Part shown: positions 1-6,830 of the stretch, one piece after another
Layout: each line of letters starts with the position of its first letter
Numbering within the stretch: position 1 is the first letter of the stretch
NCBI GenBank assembly: GCA_002317135.1
Contig: DCIX01000012.1
Location: forward strand, 1 to 24,763
DNA: 24,763 nt
Source of the DNA: Bacteroidales bacterium UBA1715
GTDB lineage: Bacteria; Bacteroidota; Bacteroidia; Bacteroidales; UBA1715
Direction: 5' to 3'
The notes under the pieces: model-generated
The model's database searches: none
Told to the model about the DNA's origin: nothing
The model's input: the letters and a program-made list of their open reading frames with translations, nothing else
Position numbers and translations under genes: made by a program

Positions 1-76
1 TATTTTTGAGTTCGTTGAAACAATACATTCAACAGAACTATTTCACTAACAATTCATTACAAATTGTTTCAAGATT
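1..76. other. Noncoding left edge beyond the cas operon, hairpin-rich
   Basis: No gene is visible here. Two small perfect stems can be read: GTTGAA/TTCAAC (14-19 with 28-33) and AACAATT/AATTGTT (48-54 with 62-68). The segment lies just downstream of cas2, where type II-C loci usually carry the CRISPR array, so it may be array-proximal or leader DNA. I see no copy of the repeat predicted from the tracrRNA anti-repeat, so no array is called. Confidence 0.3.
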
Positions 77-106
77 AAAAATCCAGTCTAAACAGACTGG
101 ATTTTT
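77..106. terminator. Bidirectional intrinsic terminator after cas2
   Basis: A 13-bp perfect stem (AAAAATCCAGTCT pairing with 94-106) closes a 4-base loop AAAC (90-93). Because the stem begins with A5 and ends with T5, it reads as a Rho-independent terminator from either side. On the minus strand it lies 25 bases past the cas2 stop and would end the cas9-cas1-cas2 transcript; on the plus strand it would end any transcript entering from the left. Confidence 0.8.
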
Positions 107-131
107 CTCTTTATACTGCATTTTTTTATTC

Positions 132-467
132 CTAAAACAATTCTAATTGCTGATACGTTGGTGGTGCTTGTTCCCTACAATCTCCCACATACAACTCCAT
201 TTCTCCAAATTGTTTGTCAGTAACTTTCAATAATCCAACATGTCCTTGTTCTGGTAATATTCCCTTGATTCGTTTAATATGCATATCGGCATTTTCGGAA
301 CTCGGACAATGTCGTACATAAAACGAGAACTGAAACATAGTAAAACCATCGTTTAATAATCGCTTACGAAAATCGGAAGCTGACTTCCGTTGTTTTTTTG
401 TATCTGTAGGAAGATCGAAAAACACTAATACCCACATAATTCTATATTGGTTAAATCGGTTTTCCAT
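132..467 (-). CDS. cas2: CRISPR-associated endonuclease Cas2, type II-C
   Basis: Cas2 is the small dimeric ferredoxin-fold partner that bridges two Cas1 dimers in the spacer-integration complex. The 111-residue length is normal. The first beta strand is seen as MWVLVFFDLP (residues 11-20) with the conserved aspartate D18, followed by the RKSASDFRKRLLNDGF helix and the FSFYVRHC strand typical of the family. The ATG at 467 is preferred over the internal Met11 because the ENRFNQYRI leader is usual in Bacteroidota Cas2 proteins. The start codon overlaps the cas1 stop by one base (TAATG), indicating translational coupling. It is the last gene of the cas operon, followed by the terminator at 77-106. 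Family assignment is secure from the sequence. Confidence 0.96.
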   Translation of the reverse strand: MENRFNQYRIMWVLVFFDLPTDTKKQRKSASDFRKRLLNDGFTMFQFSFYVRHCPSSENADMHIKRIKGILPEQGHVGLLKVTDKQFGEMELYVGDCREQAPPTYQQLELF

Positions 468-1399
468 TACAATTCGGGATATATAATTTTTCTACTTTCT
501 CCATTAAAGCATTTTACTAACGAAGCTGTAGTTTGCGTTACCGCAAGCATTAACGGACTTGTTTGTCCATTTATACTTACATCCATAACTGGAATACTCA
601 ATAACATTTGTTTACATTCCTTGCTCAATTCATCATGTTCTATACCCTGTTCCAATATTTCAAGAATTTTTATATCAACATACGGACGATATGGTTCCAT
701 AATATCATCGGCCAAGCAGTATGCATTATATCTATTATGATGATGTATGCCCAAAGTCGGCAATAATCCACTCGAAACTAATGCACGGGCAACAATAGCA
801 CGGACTATGGCATATCCATAGTTCAATAAATTGTTAGGAGGTTCTCCTTTCCTACCACGAATAAAATGTGGTGAATCAATAAATACCTGTTTCCAATAAA
901 ACGCAGCAGCACGCCCTTCAAGATTGGTGCTATCACCACTTTTTACCGATTGCGACCATGCCAACATATTATCGGCAGTTTCATTATATACTCGTTGTAA
1001 CACAGCTGCCTGATTTCGTATTTTACATTGAACAGTTTGTTGCCATAATTGTTTTTTTAAAGGCAACGAAGCATCCAACTGACTACGGAAACGTTCATTT
1101 TGAATGGTATTACCTTCGAGCGGAAGCATAAGACCTACTGGTAAATGTCGCTCATCGCAAGTTATAACTGCACAATTGTTTTCCAATAAACTCTCCAACA
1201 AACCTTGAGTTAGAGTTATTTGTTTGTTATCGAGAACAACGACACCTATATCTTCTATAGGAATAGTTCTCGTTGCATTTTGCTTAAAAGAACTGCGAAA
1301 TGTTGAGTTTTTTTCTACTTCAGGTAATTTGAGAACTAACTGAGCATTCTGCAACGATAAATATGCAGGATTGCTAAAACATAAAACTTTTTTAATCAT
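467..1399 (-). CDS. cas1: CRISPR-associated endonuclease/integrase Cas1, type II-C
   Basis: Cas1 is the integrase that inserts new spacers at the leader end of the array, acting with Cas2 and, in type II systems, with Cas9. The 310-residue length is normal for a type II Cas1. The metal-binding triad can be read as E161 (in NLEGRAAAFYWK), H220 (in GIHHHNRYNAYCLA) and E235 (in DDIMEPYRP); the 15-residue spacing from H to E matches other type II Cas1 proteins. The N-terminal beta domain covers about residues 1-95 and the helical catalytic domain the rest. The ATG at 1399 follows directly after a hairpin and a run of six U residues (see 1400-1435), with no visible ribosome-binding site, so its expression may be lower than, or separate from, that of cas9. 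It overlaps cas2 by one base. Confidence 0.97.
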   Translation of the reverse strand: MIKKVLCFSNPAYLSLQNAQLVLKLPEVEKNSTFRSSFKQNATRTIPIEDIGVVVLDNKQITLTQGLLESLLENNCAVITCDERHLPVGLMLPLEGNTIQNERFRSQLDASLPLKKQLWQQTVQCKIRNQAAVLQRVYNETADNMLAWSQSVKSGDSTNLEGRAAAFYWKQVFIDSPHFIRGRKGEPPNNLLNYGYAIVRAIVARALVSSGLLPTLGIHHHNRYNAYCLADDIMEPYRPYVDIKILEILEQGIEHDELSKECKQMLLSIPVMDVSINGQTSPLMLAVTQTTASLVKCFNGESRKIIYPEL

Positions 1400-1435
1400 A
1401 AAAAACGGATTTAGAGTTATACCCTAAATCCGTTT
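1400..1435 (-). terminator. Terminator-like hairpin abutting the cas1 start codon
   Basis: Read on the minus strand, AAACGGATTTAG pairs perfectly over 12 bp with CTAAATCCGTTT (plus-strand arms 1403-1414 and 1424-1435, 9-base loop). The stem runs into six U residues ending at base 1400, and cas1 ATG begins at 1399. The form is that of an intrinsic terminator in the 58-bp cas9-cas1 gap. It could attenuate transcription into cas1-cas2, hide the cas1 start from ribosomes, or act as an mRNA 3' stabiliser; the sequence does not decide. Confidence 0.65.
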
Positions 1436-1457
1436 CAAAGATTAGACCAAAACGAAT

Positions 1458-4400
1458 TCAATAAAATTCAATACCTTTAGTTGAAAATATAAAATCAGAA
1501 TCTTTAACAAGAAAATTCAAGGTATTGATACCACATCGAATTCTTTCAGGAGTTCGTTTAAAATCCTTTACAGATTCACCTCTGCCCAATATTTTATCGA
1601 TTTGAGCATTTATATGTTTTTTTAAAACAACTAGATTTCCTGCTGTTTCAAACCTTTCTACCACATATAATCTTTGTGATAAAGATTGGTTATCCATCTC
1701 TTTTAATTCATCTATAGATTTTTGATATAGTAATAGCATATCACCACTTTTAAGAACCTGTTTTAAATTATATATTTTTTCTTTTTTTTCTATTATATTC
1801 GGTATACTATCCCCATTTATTTTTCGATTTTGCACAATATCAAACAAGTTAAAAACTTGATACAAATTTTTCAACTCATTATTTTGGTATTTACACATTA
1901 CATACAAATCTCCAACTTCAGCATACACATTCTGCTTATACTCTTTTTTTGATAAATAAGTTTGTTTTTTTATTGCTAAAGGATTTTTTATTGATGTGTA
2001 ACAACGAATATGTCTAATTTTATTTACTTTATTACCTTGTTTATCCAACATATAAATTCCTTGTTCACAAGCTTCTTTAAAAGACATCTCTTTATTAAAT
2101 TGTTTTTTCATCATTGGAATTAGATTCTTGTTTACTATGCATTTCTCCAATTCATCCCAATTCGAAAAGCCAGGATCATTAGAAGATTTTTTATAAACCA
2201 AATCTCGCCTTACAACATATTTTATTTCTTCTTCAGTCTGAACTTTTCCATTCTTATCTCTTATTAAAGCACCATTTTTTTTTAATTTTCCTTGCTTAAT
2301 TGCGCCATAAAAAGTATCCCCATGCAACTGTCCTCTTATACTATCACCTGTTATCAAAAACTTTGGTATAGGTTTCCCATACTCATCCAAAATGACTTCT
2401 CCTTTCTCATCTTTTTTCCAAATAACTTTGCCTTGAATTCGCATACGCCTATGTGCTGGAGTTAATACTTGATTCTTTTGAATATGATTTACAAGAATAT
2501 TTTCTTCTATAAAAGAATCTATACCATTAATAGAGCCGAAACCACAAGAAACAATCTCTTTATTCAATTCTTGAACCATTGATGAATAATGACCGCCCAA
2601 TTTTTGTGCTTCCAGGATTCTATAATGAAGATCAAGCATTTTCTCTCTTTTGGCAGAAAATGGTATTAATGTTAACATTGCTGCATCAATTGCATGATGA
2701 GAATGCTTATCTCTATTTTTCTTCTCATTAATACCTTGGAACCCTAATATTTTTCTAAATTCTGCTGTTACTGCACCTTTTTGCACAGCAACATTATTAA
2801 ATACAGTTCTTAAGAAATGATACGCATACTTTGTAATAATACGAGTATCGACCAACTGACTATTTCTAAAACCACTTGTAACCTCTGTTGTTGTAAAAGA
2901 ATTAACTTTCTTTTGCCAATAATCCAATTCCATCTGCCACAAATGTCTTTGACGAATACAATAATCTTTTCTTTCTTTTGCTTGTGCTATTTTAGATTGT
3001 TTTTTCCAATAGTTTACATTGTCTTTTAACTTTTCAACCTTACCTATCCAAGGTTTCAACCTATCGATAATTGCAGAATATCCATTTGCCTCCTTCTGAT
3101 AGTTTGCCAATTGGGTAGGAATCAGATTCTTTTTAATGCTTCTATTAAAATATGCATCACAAACAGTCAAATTAGACAGTGAATTATCAAAAGAAATACT
3201 GCGTGGAATTGTATGTTCTATATCTACCTCATTTTCATTAAGCAAAGAGCTAAGTTTCAGAATCTTACCAGTATACATACATCGAAATCCTTGTTCCTTC
3301 CACAATTTATATTTCAATACATTATTTTTATACTTAAAATCTTTTTCATCCTTATCTTCTTTTGCATTTTCTTGGGGTTGTTCCATTAATAACCTTGCCT
3401 TATCTATATCATCATCACCAATAGACTTGTCTTTATAAAATTCTTTTAAAATCTCTAAAATTTCTTTATTTTCAAGCTCTCTTTGTTTTTGATATTCCGC
3501 AATAGCCCAACGCATATTTGCATCATTTAATTCTCTTGCTGTTTCAACAACGATTTTTGTATCCTCATCAATAATTCCAGAAAGCAACATACCATTTATT
3601 TGCTTTTTTAATGCATGCAAAACACGCAAAGCCATAGGATTCTTTAATGCACCAATAACAGGACTTCCTAATACTCTCATAAAACGATTGTCTTCCAACA
3701 ACTGTTCTTTTGCTTTAGGATAAATTTCTATCATAGAAGGATGATAGATTTTACTTAAATCCTTTTTACTAACAAATTGATAATGTGTAGATACATAATC
3801 TGCTAATGCATCAGATATTTTAGGAATCTTATAATAATCTCGTTGAGTACTTTCAAAGAATTTTTGATATAAACAAGATACACTCTCAATAATTCTTGTT
3901 TGTTCTTCTGTTGTTTTAGATTTCCATGTTTTTTCTCCAAAGAACTCTACCGTAACTTCATTTATACCTTTTAATCCAGCCCCACCCTCAAAATCATTTT
4001 TCTGTAATTTATAGGTGTAATCCTTATATGCAAATTTATTCTCATGGTCAATAGATTTATAGTTAGAAATCAAAGTATTTACAATGGAATAAACGTTTCT
4101 TTGATATTGGTTTTCTTTCAATATATCATCCAAAGACTTTTCTAGAACAGAACTATATTGTTCCCATTGACTTCCAAATATGTCAGGAAGCTTTGCTAAC
4201 AATACCGCATTTGTATAGATATAACCTTTTTCAAGAAAACGATTAATGTTTTTTATAGCCTTTAAACTTAAATTACTATATCCTTGAAGAATAGCACCCC
4301 AAAGAGTCGCCATTTGTTTTATCTGTTTAGCTTCAAAACCACAATCATTTTTGGCAAAATTTTCTACATATTCAACATCGTCAAAAGAAAAACATACATG

Positions 4401-5726
4401 CCAAATATCTTCTGCGGAATAAGTCACTGAATGAACCTCTCCTGATTTACTATTTGTTCTTTCTTTACATGTTTCGATAGTTATATTTTCCCAATTTTCG
4501 CCTAATAGATTTTTTAAACGCGCAGTAATAGGACACCCCGAAACATTTGTATTATCTTTATAATTAATAGTCCTCTTTTGCTTATCTCTATCATATTTCA
4601 ACTCATGAAATGTTATATTCTTCTCTATCCATTTCCGTATTTCCTCAAATTCGAAATAGTTTTTAGTTCGAAGAAACTTCTCATTATAAAGAGTTTTTTT
4701 CTGTTCTAAGGTCAACTCACACCACTCATCTTGTTTTTTATACTGGATATTATTTATAAATGACCATGCTCTATATTTTTCAAATTCAGGATGACTAATG
4801 GGACATCTTGATTTTCCTGGTTCTAACAAACATTTTCCAACTAATCCCTTTTGTGAACGCAAAGGTCGTTTGTAGAAAATACTACCTTCTCCTTTTTTCT
4901 CACTTATTAAATGTTTATAAAAACCATCTACTCGCGACAAGTTTTTTTGGAATGTAAAAATAGCCTCTATTTCCTCTTTATATTGAGACCGCACTGCTTG
5001 ATATTTGCTATTTCTTATTCGTACCCCTTCTTTTTCCAATCGGGCGAACGCACAACCAACAGTTGGAAGGTTATGCAATTGCATATATGCAATAAGCTCT
5101 CCGGATTTCTTTTCTTCTGATTTTTTTAAAGCAACCGACAAATCTTCATTTTCAACTATTGTGTTTTCTTCTTTTTCTTGTTCACTAATAGTTTCCCCCT
5201 TACTACTTCTAAACCCTCTTCGTTGTGCAATGTGATACAAAGCTCGACCTAATTTGAATCTTTCAATTTCTTTACTAAAATCAAATTGGCGTTCCATTAA
5301 TTCAGCCCGTAACTGAAAAGGACTACTATAGTCAGAAACACCGTCACCATCAAAATCAAGTCTAACCCATTGTTCAAATTTTTCTGCATTTATCGGATAT
5401 TGACGTTTTAAACCTTTGTTTTTATCGTATTTACTCCATTTCTCTAAATCTTCTAAAGACAAAGGACAACAATTGTTTTTTATTAGTAGTTCTAAAGTCG
5501 CCCAAATTCTATATTTTCTTGCTTGATAAAGTCTACGAGTAGAACGTTTTTTAGTTCGTTCTGCAGCAAATGAAAATTCTCCTGTTTTACCTTTTCCAAC
5601 TCCTTCTTGAAATCTAACAGTGCTGAAGTAATCCAATTGCTCTTGTAAGTTTTTTCCTTTTTCTGTATTACGAACCGCAATTCCTATAGAATTCGTACCT
5701 AAATCAAGTCCTAAAATTTTTGTCAT
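1458..5726 (-). CDS. cas9: CRISPR-associated endonuclease Cas9, long Bacteroidota type II-C form
   Basis: Cas9 is the RNA-guided double-strand DNA nuclease that uses the crRNA-tracrRNA duplex. At 1422 residues it is longer than Neisseria-type II-C Cas9 (about 1080) but fits the long Bacteroidota group. Visible parts: RuvC-I ILGLDLGTNSIG with D8; arginine-rich bridge helix about 55-78 (AAERTKKRSTRRLYQARKYR); recognition region starting LGRALYHIAQRRGFRSSKGE (159-178); RuvC-II VVETARELN with E728; HNH centred on EHTIPRS with H838, N852 and N861, plus a CMYTGK strand before it; RuvC-III HSHHAIDAA with H1011 and D1014; and a C-terminal wedge/PAM-interacting part of about 400 residues. The residue before the HNH histidine is E837, where Streptococcus Cas9 has Asp. 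A DFDGDGVSD loop lies at 124-132. All catalytic residues are present, so the enzyme is likely active. cas1 and cas2 are the only other cas genes seen, with no csn2 or cas4, which defines II-C. A tracrRNA is transcribed divergently just upstream. Confidence 0.98.
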   Translation of the reverse strand: MTKILGLDLGTNSIGIAVRNTEKGKNLQEQLDYFSTVRFQEGVGKGKTGEFSFAAERTKKRSTRRLYQARKYRIWATLELLIKNNCCPLSLEDLEKWSKYDKNKGLKRQYPINAEKFEQWVRLDFDGDGVSDYSSPFQLRAELMERQFDFSKEIERFKLGRALYHIAQRRGFRSSKGETISEQEKEENTIVENEDLSVALKKSEEKKSGELIAYMQLHNLPTVGCAFARLEKEGVRIRNSKYQAVRSQYKEEIEAIFTFQKNLSRVDGFYKHLISEKKGEGSIFYKRPLRSQKGLVGKCLLEPGKSRCPISHPEFEKYRAWSFINNIQYKKQDEWCELTLEQKKTLYNEKFLRTKNYFEFEEIRKWIEKNITFHELKYDRDKQKRTINYKDNTNVSGCPITARLKNLLGENWENITIETCKERTNSKSGEVHSVTYSAEDIWHVCFSFDDVEYVENFAKNDCGFEAKQIKQMATLWGAILQGYSNLSLKAIKNINRFLEKGYIYTNAVLLAKLPDIFGSQWEQYSSVLEKSLDDILKENQYQRNVYSIVNTLISNYKSIDHENKFAYKDYTYKLQKNDFEGGAGLKGINEVTVEFFGEKTWKSKTTEEQTRIIESVSCLYQKFFESTQRDYYKIPKISDALADYVSTHYQFVSKKDLSKIYHPSMIEIYPKAKEQLLEDNRFMRVLGSPVIGALKNPMALRVLHALKKQINGMLLSGIIDEDTKIVVETARELNDANMRWAIAEYQKQRELENKEILEILKEFYKDKSIGDDDIDKARLLMEQPQENAKEDKDEKDFKYKNNVLKYKLWKEQGFRCMYTGKILKLSSLLNENEVDIEHTIPRSISFDNSLSNLTVCDAYFNRSIKKNLIPTQLANYQKEANGYSAIIDRLKPWIGKVEKLKDNVNYWKKQSKIAQAKERKDYCIRQRHLWQMELDYWQKKVNSFTTTEVTSGFRNSQLVDTRIITKYAYHFLRTVFNNVAVQKGAVTAEFRKILGFQGINEKKNRDKHSHHAIDAAMLTLIPFSAKREKMLDLHYRILEAQKLGGHYSSMVQELNKEIVSCGFGSINGIDSFIEENILVNHIQKNQVLTPAHRRMRIQGKVIWKKDEKGEVILDEYGKPIPKFLITGDSIRGQLHGDTFYGAIKQGKLKKNGALIRDKNGKVQTEEEIKYVVRRDLVYKKSSNDPGFSNWDELEKCIVNKNLIPMMKKQFNKEMSFKEACEQGIYMLDKQGNKVNKIRHIRCYTSIKNPLAIKKQTYLSKKEYKQNVYAEVGDLYVMCKYQNNELKNLYQVFNLFDIVQNRKINGDSIPNIIEKKEKIYNLKQVLKSGDMLLLYQKSIDELKEMDNQSLSQRLYVVERFETAGNLVVLKKHINAQIDKILGRGESVKDFKRTPERIRCGINTLNFLVKDSDFIFSTKGIEFY

Positions 5727-5745
5727 GATTAATTATTTTTTACTG

Positions 5746-5776
5746 TTTAAAATTATAGAAAAAAAACATATATTTG
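5746..5776 (+). promoter_or_regulatory. Bacteroidota promoter for the tracrRNA
   Basis: The -7 element TATATTTG (5769-5776) matches TAnnTTTG exactly. The tetramer TTTA (5746-5749) lies 19 bases upstream, where the -33 element TTTG is expected. The predicted start, about 6 bases further on, is at the first bases of the anti-repeat. It lies in the 55-bp region shared with the cas9 leader on the other strand. Confidence 0.65.
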
Positions 5777-5781
5777 CAGTA

Positions 5782-5862
5782 CAAATTTGAAAAACTTTTC
5801 ACAATAAGGCTATAAGCCGAAGAGTTCTTGCTCCTGCGTACTCCGTGGGAGCATTTTTCTTT
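5782..5862 (+). ncRNA. tracrRNA for the type II-C Cas9
   Basis: The trans-activating RNA pairs with CRISPR repeats, lets RNase III process them in many systems, and is bound by Cas9. Seen here in order: an anti-repeat (about 5782-5804) whose complement starts TTGTGAAAAGTTTTTCAAAT, close to the GTTGTG...TTTCAAATT pattern that I recall for Bacteroidota II-C repeats; ACAATAAGGC (5801-5810), the same string that opens the nexus of the Neisseria meningitidis tracrRNA; a GGCT-ATA-AGCC hairpin (5808-5818); and a terminator hairpin with a T tract (5829-5865). A promoter lies at the right distance upstream. It is about 80 nt long and head-to-head with cas9, separated by roughly 55 bp. The call rests on structure, position and the nexus string; the exact ends are inferred, and the array needed to confirm pairing lies outside the window. 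Confidence 0.88.
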
Positions 5863-5865
5863 TTT
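5829..5865 (+). terminator. Intrinsic terminator of the tracrRNA
   Basis: TGCTCCTGCG (5829-5838) pairs with CGTGGGAGCA (5844-5853) in a 10-bp stem containing two G-T wobbles, with the loop TACTC. It is followed by T5-C-T6 (5854-5865). It closes the tracrRNA and is probably also its 3' Cas9-bound hairpin. Confidence 0.85.
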
Positions 5866-5981
5866 AGAATCAGCATTTCAAATTTATTTTCCACAAATAA
5901 AACACCTCAGAACGCGAAATCTCCGCATAGAGATAAAAAATAAGAATAATTTGCAGTAAAAATGAAGAACGACAGTAATCG

Positions 5982-6629
5982 TCATTTATGGAATTTGTCC
6001 AAATACCAATTACCGACATTGTTTTCGATGTATTTGGCAATACGATTTAATTCTTTTTGGTCGCGAACAATATGATCGTGAAACCGTGTTTGCCAGGCAA
6101 ATGGAATATTATTTTCATTGGCAAATTTGGTTACACCAATTTTAAAACCACGAATAACCGATGCCAAATTTTTCGATTGTGGACCAAATTTGTTGGTGGT
6201 TTTCGTTGGCGTTGTTGTTGGCGGTGGCGGCGGCGTTGACGTTGACGTAGAGACGCAAAATTTTGCGTCTCTACAGTTCCCACAAAATTTTGCGTCCCAA
6301 CATTTTTTTTCGTTCCAACAGGATTTTACGTCCCCACAGGAATTTGCGTTTTCACAAATGGGATTAATTATAATAATTCCATGAATATGATTTGGCATAA
6401 TAACCCATAATGGTATTTCGACATGTGGAAAATGTTGGGGAATTTCTAGCCAACATTTATTGGCAAATTTCCCAATTTCCGAAAATTTCATTCCCTCATT
6501 GTCAATTTCCCCGAAATAATGTTTACGATTTTTTGTGCATATCGTTATGAAATACACACCACCATTGTATTCGTGCCACGAGGCACGTGCCGACGGAACA
6601 CGGTATTTGTTTTGAAATTTTTCGACCAT
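5982..6629 (-). CDS. REP-associated tyrosine transposase (RAYT, Y1/IS200-like)
   Basis: Y1 HUH transposases cut and join single-stranded DNA through a 5'-phosphotyrosine link. In this 215-residue protein the HUH motif is H81-I82-H83 in MPNHIHGIIII, and the likely nucleophile is Y200 in NRIAKYIENNVGNW, preceded by the RAYT signature WQTRFHDHIVRD (179-190). The N-terminal YNGGVYFITICTKNRKHYFG block is also typical. Between the HUH half and FGPQSKNLASVIRGFK lies an insert of about 55 residues (92-147) with cysteines at 92, 98, 104, 110, 116, 119 and 125, then a Ser/Thr/Pro-rich tract with five prolines. This insert is encoded by the 18-bp repeats and a palindrome. No stop interrupts it and catalytic residues are intact, so activity is plausible. 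The start at 6629 precedes the conserved block by about 20 residues; no clear promoter was found. Confidence 0.88.
   Translation of the reverse strand: MVEKFQNKYRVPSARASWHEYNGGVYFITICTKNRKHYFGEIDNEGMKFSEIGKFANKCWLEIPQHFPHVEIPLWVIMPNHIHGIIIINPICENANSCGDVKSCWNEKKCWDAKFCGNCRDAKFCVSTSTSTPPPPPTTTPTKTTNKFGPQSKNLASVIRGFKIGVTKFANENNIPFAWQTRFHDHIVRDQKELNRIAKYIENNVGNWYLDKFHK
6247..6274. repeat. Perfect 28-bp REP-like palindrome inside the RAYT gene
   Basis: GTAGAGACGCAAAA is followed directly by its exact reverse complement, so the 28 bases form a palindrome with no spacer. It lies in frame within the transposase gene and encodes part of the RDAKFCVST stretch (about residues 119-128). The core recurs at 6753-6782. 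Confidence 0.92.
6284..6355. repeat. Four tandem 18-bp units derived from the REP core
   Basis: Four consecutive 18-bp units (6284-6301, 6302-6319, 6320-6337, 6338-6355) of the form (A/G)nTTTTnCGTCCC(A)AC can be aligned. The first, AAAATTTTGCGTCCCAAC, is nearest to half of the palindrome and the others are increasingly diverged. On the coding strand each unit gives one hexapeptide beginning with Cys: CWDAKF, CWNEKK, CGDVKS, CENANS. Confidence 0.85.
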
Positions 6630-6683
6630 TGCGGTTAATTTTTATTGGTTATAATAATTGGATGATGTTTCAAACAAATAACG

Positions 6684-6714
6684 AAATTTTCGGAAAAATA
6701 TTTTCCGAAATTTT
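6684..6714. repeat. Imperfect inverted repeat upstream of the RAYT gene
   Basis: CGGAAAA (6691-6697) and TTTTCCG (6701-6707) flank a 3-base ATA loop. The stem extends outward through three more pairs, one T-T mismatch and three further A-T pairs. It lies 55 bases before the transposase start and directly before the REP-like array, and may be part of the element end. Confidence 0.6.
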
Positions 6715-6715
6715 T

Positions 6716-6782
6716 GTAGAGACACAAAATTTTCATAGAAACACAAAATTTTCGTGGAGACGCAAAATTTTGCGTCTCCACG
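6716..6782. repeat. REP-like array: two half units and a perfect 30-bp palindrome
   Basis: Two related units, GTAGAGACACAAAATTTT (6716-6733) and CATAGAAACACAAAATTTT (6734-6752), precede a perfect palindrome at 6753-6782 whose left half is CGTGGAGACGCAAAA. Spacing is about 18-19 bp, the same period as the array inside the gene. The core matches the palindrome at 6247-6274. Confidence 0.88.
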
Positions 6783-6830
6783 GATATGAAATTCTACAGA
6801 TAATGGTTTACCCTATTCGGGGAAAACAAT

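Larger units (their letters stand above)
5982..6782 (-). mobile_element. RAYT gene with its REP-like palindromes
   Basis: The transposase gene and the palindromes before and inside it form one apparent unit. The 28-bp palindrome (6247-6274) and the 30-bp palindrome (6753-6782) share the core GACGCAAAATTTTGCGTC. RAYTs are known to be tied to REP elements which they are thought to spread. The outer limits are not certain: no matching palindrome is seen on the 3' side of the gene, between 5866 and 5981, where only weak short stems occur (for example ATCTC/GAGAT at 5919-5934). It lies between the CRISPR-Cas locus and the sprA operon. Confidence 0.6.

Noticed and set aside
14..106. Three successive hairpins and a terminator on the plus strand that look like the 3' part of another tracrRNA
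   Set aside because: No anti-repeat or ACAATAAGG-like nexus is present, and a far better tracrRNA lies at 5782-5862.
5962..6075. Plus-strand 37-codon reading frame (MKNDSNRHLWNLSKYQ...) after ATAATTTGCAGTAAAA, as if a gene start had been cut by the RAYT
   Set aside because: The promoter match is off by one position, most of the frame is antisense to the RAYT 3' end, and no continuation is seen after 6782.
6284..6355. Evenly spaced repeats taken as a small CRISPR array
   Set aside because: The units are contiguous 18-mers without spacers, in frame inside a transposase gene.
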